This document shows, piece by piece, positions 56,929 through 64,000 of a stretch of 64,000 nt of DNA. The translations under genes and the position numbers were made by a program. The notes beneath the pieces were generated by a model. It did no database searches. It was not told where the DNA came from and saw nothing but the letters and a program-made list of their open reading frames with translations. The stretch lies in NCBI RefSeq assembly GCF_033115175.1, contig NC_084827.1, forward strand, positions 125,271,701-125,335,700, read 5' to 3'. This DNA is from Lepus europaeus. Lineage: Eukaryota > Chordata > Mammalia > Lagomorpha > Leporidae. Within the stretch, counting starts at the first letter, position 1. Every line of letters starts with the position of its first letter.

Positions 56929-58100
56929 CTCTAAATTTCTTTTGAATTCATTTGGTAGTCCAGGACTCCTTTTCCTCTTGTATAGTCTCTTAAAATCTAT
57001 CTCAAAAACTTCTTCTCTTAAGGATTTGACCATTTATTATTTGATTTACCTCTGTTTGTGGCTCTAAATTGAGGATAATGATAATGATCCACTAGTGTTA
57101 ATGAAAAAGATTAAACAGGATAACATATATTACAATGCTTAGCATAGTTGTGAAACAAAGTATCTTTAAAAAGTTGCTATTGAGTTGTTACTATTATTAT
57201 TTGCTGCTCATTTCCATGATTATATCTAAAATTCACAAACTTTTAAAGCGAAGTTGGTACACAGGCATACTCATATTTAATTCTGTTTCTTTGTATAAAT
57301 ATAGTTTTTGCATATTAAGAATTGAAATAATCAACTCAAACACTTATTTAGAAGATGATCTCAGACATCCCAATGTATTTCACTCTCAATGTTTTATAAT
57401 TTTAAATTTATTGAATCAAAGTTAAGGCAATAATTATACCTTAACACTACCTGACAGAGTATTTGAAAGAGTTATAATGTGTTTTATTAAAATATTGTTT
57501 TAAAAGATTCTCTCTCCATATATATATATATATATCCATATCCATATATAGATATCAAATGATCCATGTATAAGTACTTACATTTATAACTTACATTTCA
57601 AGGCAAAATCACTAGAAGCCTAGATTTTTATCTTATCCTTCTATAATATCATCATATTTTAAGGAAAATGAAATATTAGCATTCAGTTTTTAGAAACAAT
57701 ATAAAGTTGAAAGAAAGAATATGTAACAACAAATGAATTTCAAAGAGTGGTATGGATTTGTAATAATTATATCAGAAAGGCTAAATACTATAACAAGCTT
57801 GAAAATAAAACATTATGACACAAACATAGCTTTTATATCCTTCAGAAGCAATAAGAAGGACATTCCCAATTGCTTTGTTAAGATACTCTGAGCTTAAAAA
57901 CAAAACAAAAATGTAGAAGTATCAAATGTTAAATTTCTTTCATGTTTTTCTATATGGAAAAGTATCCTCTAAATCAGGATGTGCTAGGAACACTATTCAA
58001 GGAAACTCAAAGCTCAGTTCAGACATAAAATAAGAGACAGTGTTGTTACTTTAAGTTCAGATTTCCAGACTCAGAAAAAATAAAATGAAAGGTAATAAAA
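56929..58100. other. Unique AT-rich DNA
   Basis: No gene recognised. A short (TA)n lies near 57520-57536. A 96-codon open frame at 57135-57425 has no motif. Confidence 0.5.
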
Positions 58101-58114
58101 GTATAGCATTTGTG

Positions 58115-58437
58115 GAATATGTGCTGTGGTGTAGAACACTAAGCCTCGGCTTGCAGTGTTGGCATCCCATACAGGTGCCGATTCAAGTACTGACTCTTCC
58201 ATTTCCAATCCAACTCCCTGCTAATACAACTGGGAAAACAGTGGAAGATGGCCAAAGTACTTGGGTCCCTGCACCCACATGGGAGACCAGGCAGAAGCTC
58301 CTGCCTCCTGTCTTTGGCCTTGGCCACCCCCAGCTGTTGCAACCATTTGGGGAATGAACCAGCAGATGGAAGATCTCTGTCTCTCTTCTTTTTCTCCTTC
58401 TCCCTGTATCTCTGCCTTTCAAATAAAATAAACAAAT
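58115..58437 (+). mobile_element. CSINE with perfect TSD
   Basis: Plus-strand copy, fairly diverged in the head. TAGCATTTGTG is exact at 58104-58114 and 58438-58448. Confidence 0.92.
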
Positions 58438-58449
58438 TAGCATTTGTGA

Positions 58450-59270
58450 ACAAAAAACCTCAATATCTACATTTAAAGATACAAGTAAAATCAATTACTT
58501 TCCAAAAGCCTGTAGATAGCCCTAAGGTTCATGGTTGAGAAAACATTGCAGTTAGGAATTGTGTTCATTTGACATTAATTTAAAGCATAATCTATTATAG
58601 ATATCTGAGTGATCTAAAATAGCGATTACTAGTTATAACAGGATATTCATTAAAAATTATTTCTCTGTATTTCTACTCTCATATTATTATAATAATTAAG
58701 AAGGGAATATACATGTACACATGTACATCAGCAAGACATCTCATAGATATCCCTGATAAATATACATATATATATGTATGTGTATGTATATATATGTATA
58801 TATAAAAATGAAAATTAATCATGGATATTACATTCAGGGAATAAGTTTTAAATAACCATATCTAAATACCAGTGAATATACATGTGAACCTGAAGTAAGT
58901 TACCTTGCTGGCTTGCATCTGCTGTCTTGTTATTTACTTCCTTCCCAGTTTGTTTGATTTTTTTTTTTTATTAGTGACTCCTAGTGAAGTCTTTCCAATG
59001 CCTCAAAGATGGAAAGATACATTCAGGCATTGGATGGCAGAATCAGTCAAAGAGCTATTTGGATATACTCCTATCCTTCAAGATTAAATATATAAGGGAG
59101 AATATAAGATTCTGTATTTATTTAAAATTGAATGTGTAAAGAACAAGCAAATTTGGATTAAATTTGTAGATTTGTATGGACAATAGCTTGTGTGTGCCAA
59201 ATGCATATAGCAGCTTATATGGTCTTTCTGACACTAAGATATATGCCCTCATCATGAATGGAGTCTTCAG
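58450..59270. other. Unique DNA with (TA/TG)n
   Basis: An alternating TATA/TGTA microsatellite occupies about 58761-58804. No gene recognised. Confidence 0.55.
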
Positions 59271-59288
59271 TTTTAAGAATTAGCTTCT

Positions 59289-59593
59289 CCGCCTTGCAGC
59301 GCCGGCACACCGGGTTCTAGTCCTGGTAGGGGCACCGGATTCTGTCCCGGTTGCCCCTCTTCCAGGCAAGCTCTCTGCTGTGGCCCAGGAGTGCAGTGGA
59401 GGATGGCCCAAGTCCTTGGGCCCTGCACCCCATGGGAGACCAGGATAAGCACCTGGCTCTTGCCATCAGATCAGCGCGGTGTGTCAGCCGCGGCAGCCAT
59501 TGGAGGGTGAACCAATGGCAAAGGAAGACCTTTCTCTCTGTCTCTCTCTCTCACTGTCCATTCTGCCTGTCAAAAAAAAAAAAAAAAAAAAAG
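59289..59593 (+). mobile_element. CSINE, young subfamily, 5'-truncated
   Basis: Lacks about the first 35 bases of the head, including the A box. It starts CCGCCTTGCAGCGCCGG and still has the duplicated B-box module and a long A tail. Perfect TSD AAGAATTAGCTTCT at 59275-59288 and 59594-59607 shows that the truncation occurred at insertion. Confidence 0.95.
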
Positions 59594-59609
59594 AAGAATT
59601 AGCTTCTGA

Positions 59610-60200
59610 GGGACATCAACTGACCAGAGTAATAAGATTCTTCAAAGAAGCAATGGGTAGGTAGATTTTATCTCAGAATCTAGAACAATTTTTTTAACAG
59701 TGAAGATTTTTATAATGGGGTGTATTAGAAGACCTTAATTCACTCCTTTATGTTTTAACTGTTTAAGCTAATATTGAAGGAATACCTGTTAGGTTTCACA
59801 GGCAGGATTCCTGCTTTGAACATTATGTCCTAAGTATCTCTGTTCTTTATTTTTCAATAATACTATAAAAGTAACTTTCCTGTCTATACAAGAATTAAAC
59901 TTTTCTATTGTTTCATTAAGCAGTACAAATATTTGCACCAGGAGAAGAAACATAAGCCATTTACTTTGAATTTATTTCTTATGTTGGTATTGTGGGTTAT
60001 TTTATCACAATTTTGGTTGAAAATATCTTATAGATGGTCTGCAAATGACATTGTTCAAACCAGCGCCCTGTTTGAGACCTCATTTTGGTTGGACTGGCCA
60101 TTTAAATCTTTTATTAAATCTCAAGTCTTAGTAGTCATATTTTGAAATGTTTACAGCCCTTGTGCAGGATTTAAGCAGTGGTACAGTGACATATGCAAAA
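59610..60200. other. Unique DNA
   Basis: No gene or repeat recognised. Confidence 0.5.
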
Positions 60201-60206
60201 ATATTT

Positions 60207-60520
60207 CTTTTAAAAAATTATTATTTATTTGAAAGAGTAACAGTGAGAGGGAGAGAGAGAAAGATCTTCTATTGCTGGTTCACTCCCTAGATGGTACAAC
60301 AGCCAGACTGGGTCAGGTTGAAGCCAGAAGCCAGAAGCTACTTCCAGCTATGCCACATTGGTGTCAGGGGCCCAGGTACTTGGGCCATCTTCTGCTTTTC
60401 CCAGGCCATTAGCAGGCAGCTAGATTGGAAGTGGAACAGCAGGAACATGAACTGGTGCCCATATGGGATGCTAGCATTATAGGCTATGGCTTTACCCTCT
60501 ACACCACAAAGTTGTCTACT
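60207..60520 (-). mobile_element. CSINE
   Basis: Minus-strand copy: TTATTATTTATTTGAAAGAG tail complement, GA tract, TTGCTGGTTCACTCCC, AAGCCAGAAGCCAG, GCCCATATGGGATGC and a decayed head end. Confidence 0.85.
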
Positions 60521-60537
60521 CCAACCTCCCTTTTTCT

Positions 60538-60615
60538 TAAAAAAAAAAAAAAGATCTATTATTTATTTGAAAGAGTTATATAGAGAGAGGGTGAGACAGA
60601 GAGAGAGATCTCAAA
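60538..60615 (-). mobile_element. CSINE tail fragment
   Basis: T/A-rich tail complement, TTATTTGAAAGAGTTATATAG and a GA tract, then it stops. It is only the 3' end of a minus-strand CSINE, next to the full copy at 60207. Confidence 0.75.
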
Positions 60616-60619
60616 GAAT

Positions 60620-61935
60620 TTTTTTTAGTGGCTACTTTTTTATCTAAGGTGTTCTAAATTTGTAGAAAAAGAATGTCTATCATAAGCATTAGTAAGACCT
60701 TTATACAAAACCCTACTCAATAAAAATTGTCCCCAATGTAGCCATTTTGAGTAGGTAAGTAGTATGTGAAATGTAAATGCCATAAAAGAAGATTTTAAAA
60801 AAATTACTATTTTATTTGTGAAAAAACTACAAGCACAATTCATAAATAGATGTTTCTATTTAAAGCAGGAAATTGATACAGTGGCTTCTAATAACATGGT
60901 CTTACACATGCCAGTAACAGGAATATATTAACATCTTTTATTTTCTAGACAAGGAACAGTGTCCAATAAATCTCTCCCAAACCTTTAAGACCTGTGAATT
61001 TCTCACCAGTTCACAAAACCGCCAACTGACACTTTAGCATGAAAGAAAACCAAACGCAACAGACGTTCAGCTCTAAATATGCTGCAAAGCAGAAACTTCC
61101 AGAATCGCTATACAAGCTGTCTTTCTGGGCAAAAGTAAAATAGAGCTCATATAATACACTGATAAAAATTCACAATATAAGATTATGTTTTGACATACTC
61201 AACAAGCATTCTCTATTTGTCTCTAACAAAGCTAATGAAATAATGTAACCATCTTTACACAGTAAATTAAGGTTACAAGTCTCACACAAGAACAGAATGG
61301 CTTGTGCATTAGTAACTGTTCAGCTCCATTGTCATACTCTAAATGCTGGCTCTTAAACCATTTCTGGTTACATACAAGCAAAGGTTATTATATACTCAGC
61401 AGTTAATAAAGTTTCATTGATTTGAGTACAGTAGCTTAAAAAAGTAGACTGAGAATGGTCTTGATAAGGCAAGTGAAACTAGTGGAACTAAACTCACAGA
61501 AGCTTCTGCCAATGTTGTTGAAATAACAAGACTGAAATGGAAAGGTTGAGATTAACATATTTTGTGGGTGTTAATATGTCTTTTATTTTAAGCTGCATGA
61601 CTAAAGCAGAGAAAGTCAGGTAAGCTATGTATGTGCACATGCAGGCACAAATGTGAAAGAGTGTGTGGTAATAAAACAAATGGGAAATTCCAAGTGTTAA
61701 CACTGTGATATTTGTTGTGTTTTGTAACTTGCCTTTTGTGTCACTGAATACCAAGTATTTCTGATCCTCTTTTAATATATTTCCTCATCATCTACACTAG
61801 TGTATTTACACACTGCCTACTTATTTTAAAACTCTTTTTTACACGCTGCCTATTTATTTTAAAAATTTATCCTTAACCTTAAATCTATCTATCTGTGCAA
61901 CCTCAAACAATAAGGCATCAAAGAAATTTTTAAAA
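60620..61935. other. Unique DNA
   Basis: No gene recognised. A diffuse duplication of about 40 bp lies at 61800-61870 (CACACTGCCTACTTATTTTAAA and CACGCTGCCTATTTATTTTAAA). Confidence 0.5.
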
Positions 61936-61947
61936 ACATGACTACTG

Positions 61948-62819
61948 CCAAGTGATGAATTTCTGTTCACAATTGATCATAATGATAGGACTAAGAGTCA
62001 AAGGGATCACACAAACAAGACTAGTGTCTTCAAATACTAACTGATAGAATAAAAAAATGAAGAGAACGATCCAACATGGGAAGCAGGATACACAGCAGAC
62101 TCATAGAATGGCAGATGTCCTAAACAGCACTCTGGCCTCAGAATCAGCCCTTAAGACATTCGGATCTGGCTGAAAAGCCAATGAGAGTATTTCAGGCATG
62201 GAAAGCCAAGACACTCTGGCAAAAAAAAAAAAACAAAAAAACAAAAAAAAAAACCTAAATGAAAGATCTCTGCGAGTGAGATCCCAGTGGAAAGAATGGG
62301 GCCATCAAAGAAGGAGGTACCTTTCTCTGAAGGGAGGAGAGAACTTCCACTTTGACTATGACCTTGTCTAAATATGTTCAGAGTCGGAGAACTCAAAAGG
62401 CTTCCATAGCCTTGGCAACTCATGACAAGAGCCTAGGGTGATTACAGATGCCATAAACAAGAGTGTCAAATTGTTAAGTCAACAACAGGAGTCACTGTGT
62501 ACTTACTCCTCATGTAGGATCTCTGTCCTTAATGTGCTGCACATTGTGATTTAATGCTATATCTAGTACTCAGACAGTATTTTACACTTTATGTTCTGTG
62601 TGGGTACAAACTGTTGAAATCTTTACTTAATATATGCTAAATTGATCTTCTGTATATAAAGATAATTGAAAATGAATCTTGATGTGAATGGAAGGGGAGA
62701 GGTAGCGGGAGATGGGAGGGTTGTGGGTGGGAGGGAAGTTATGGGGGGGGAGCCATTGTAATCCATAAGCTGTACTTTGGAAATTTATATTCATTAAATA
62801 AAAGTTTAAAAAAAAAAAA
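61948..62819 (+). mobile_element. L1 3' end, 5'-truncated, with TSD
   Basis: About 872 bp of leporid L1 3' region: CAAAGGGATCACACAAACAAG, ATGGCAGATGTCC, AAGCCAAGACACTCTGGC, an A-rich stretch, GAAAGATCTCTGCGAGTGAG, GGAGGTACC, GAACTTCCACTTTGAC, the G-rich tract and the terminal AATAAAAGTTT plus poly(A). The TSD TGACTACTG is exact at 61939-61947 and 62822-62830, and extends two bases further with one mismatch. ORF2 coding sequence is not included. Confidence 0.93.
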
Positions 62820-62830
62820 CTTGACTACTG

Positions 62831-64000
62831 GAGGATAATAACCAACTTTTAGAAAAGGAAGAGACAACTCAGCATTTTTATTTCAATTCAGTATTCATAG
62901 TGTTATATTTAGATGAGTGCAAAATGCATTTGGTCAACCACTTCATATTAAGATTCATGTGTGGAAGTAAATTTGATCCATCTGCTCCTGAATTATTTTT
63001 TTAAACCACTAACATCTTATTTTATAAGAACTTATTTCCAAGGAGTCTTATGATACCCCCCACCTCCTGCCAAACCTACTCAAATTATCTGAGAAACTTC
63101 CTAAAATAGACATCTTTATAAAAATTAAAGTATGAAAAAACAAGCAAAAGAATATCTGATTTATCTGCTATAATGGCATTCATGTGGAAATCAAGCATAG
63201 AACATGAAAAAATTGAAAAAAGAGCTATTTAGTACCTATTTTTTAATATGCTGTAGGACCAGGTATGATCTGATATAGCTAAATTATCTAGACAGCAAAT
63301 CATGTGTGTAAGAAGTTTACATATGTGCCACTGGTTTACATGTGGAGTGGCTGATCCAGGAGAAATTCACTCTGAAGAATGACTTACGTCATACAGATTA
63401 CCAATGAAGTTTTCCTACCTGCTCCTTCGCTACCACTTTGCCTCTGTACACACCTTTAGTTGCTGCTATTATTCTTGGTAGCCACCTAAGCTCCCCCTTT
63501 GTCTAGCTTTCCAGCCTCTTCCTGGGCTCTCCCATCTATTCCGTTGCTGCATTAGCTATGCAGAGATTGACAACTTGTCGTTCTGCATCTTCAGCTCTGC
63601 TTTCACACTTGAGAGTGGCTTTTTCTGACTCCCTGTATTTGGATAACCAAGTAGCTCAAAATCAATAATCCCATGAGTATTCAAAATCTAATCTAAAATT
63701 GGATACAATTTTTGATTCTTTTCTTGTTTTATCATCTGCTACGCCCCCATACACACATCTAGTCATTGTCTGAGTCCAGTCCATTCTTTCTCTGAAACAT
63801 CTTTCTAACCTGATCGAAACCATCACATCCATCATCTGAATAACTGCAGTCCCTATCAGATGAACTACCTGTACTCATGGTTCAACGATCGACACTTCAT
63901 GTGCTTCCTGCTTAAAACCCTTTAATGATTTCCCATCACTTTTAGAATAAAGTCCAAACTTTTAATATAGTTTCAAAATTCTAAATCAACCATTTTTCTT
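62831..64000. other. Unique DNA, possible L2-like trace at the end
   Basis: No gene recognised. 63760-63990 (CTTTAATGATTTCCCATCAC, AGAATAAAGTCCAAACTT) matches the style of an old mammalian L2-type repeat and may continue past the window. Low confidence. Confidence 0.4.

Overview
The window looks like intergenic or deep-intronic DNA from a lagomorph, most likely a leporid such as the European rabbit. The reasons are dozens of tRNA-derived C-type SINEs (CSINE, the rabbit 'C repeat') and L1 3' ends of the type I know from leporids, in an AT-rich background. I find no host protein-coding gene, rRNA, tRNA gene, CRISPR array or bacterial-style operon. Almost all of the short open frames are translations of SINEs, L1 or other non-coding DNA.

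Layout. 0-5 kb: unique DNA, then four CSINEs and a small hAT-like repeat. 5-16 kb: mostly unique sequence with two minus-strand L1 3' ends (10840-11353, 13391-14099), each with clean 12-bp target-site duplications (TSDs). 16-22 kb: dense CSINEs. 22-29 kb: SINE-poor, AT-rich DNA with one 29-bp tandem duplication. 29-42 kb: CSINEs of several ages, a cluster of four young ones at 32.3-35.3 kb, and an ancient L1 3' end interrupted by one of them. 44.8-49 kb: a rearranged old L1. Its 5'UTR, ORF1 and endonuclease lie on the minus strand, an inverted reverse-transcriptase fragment lies on the plus strand, and a processed mRNA retrocopy sits inside that fragment. 51.5-52.6 kb: the minus-strand 3' part of a class I endogenous retrovirus (ERV). 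52.65-56.91 kb: the composite retrotransposon described next. 57-64 kb: unique DNA, CSINEs (one 5'-truncated) and a 5'-truncated L1 at 61948-62819.

The standout is 52653-56914. A complete L1-type 5'UTR is followed by an uninterrupted ORF1 of 345 codons. ORF2 is absent. In its place are about 0.95 kb of unrecognised sequence and about 0.7 kb derived from a class I ERV (degenerate gag zinc knuckles, protease, then an env transmembrane remnant). An L1 3'UTR and poly(A) tail follow. One 14-bp duplication, AGAAGACTGGAGCT, bounds the whole 4.26 kb, so it was inserted as one unit. It is a half-L1 (HAL1-like) element carrying ERV sequence, and would depend on reverse transcriptase supplied by an autonomous L1. 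It landed about 85 bp from a minus-strand copy of the same deleted ERV family, giving a roughly 373-bp inverted repeat.

Limits: repeat family names come from recognition, not a database search. Age statements are qualitative. Ancient repeats (MIR, L2-like, hAT-like) are called with low confidence.
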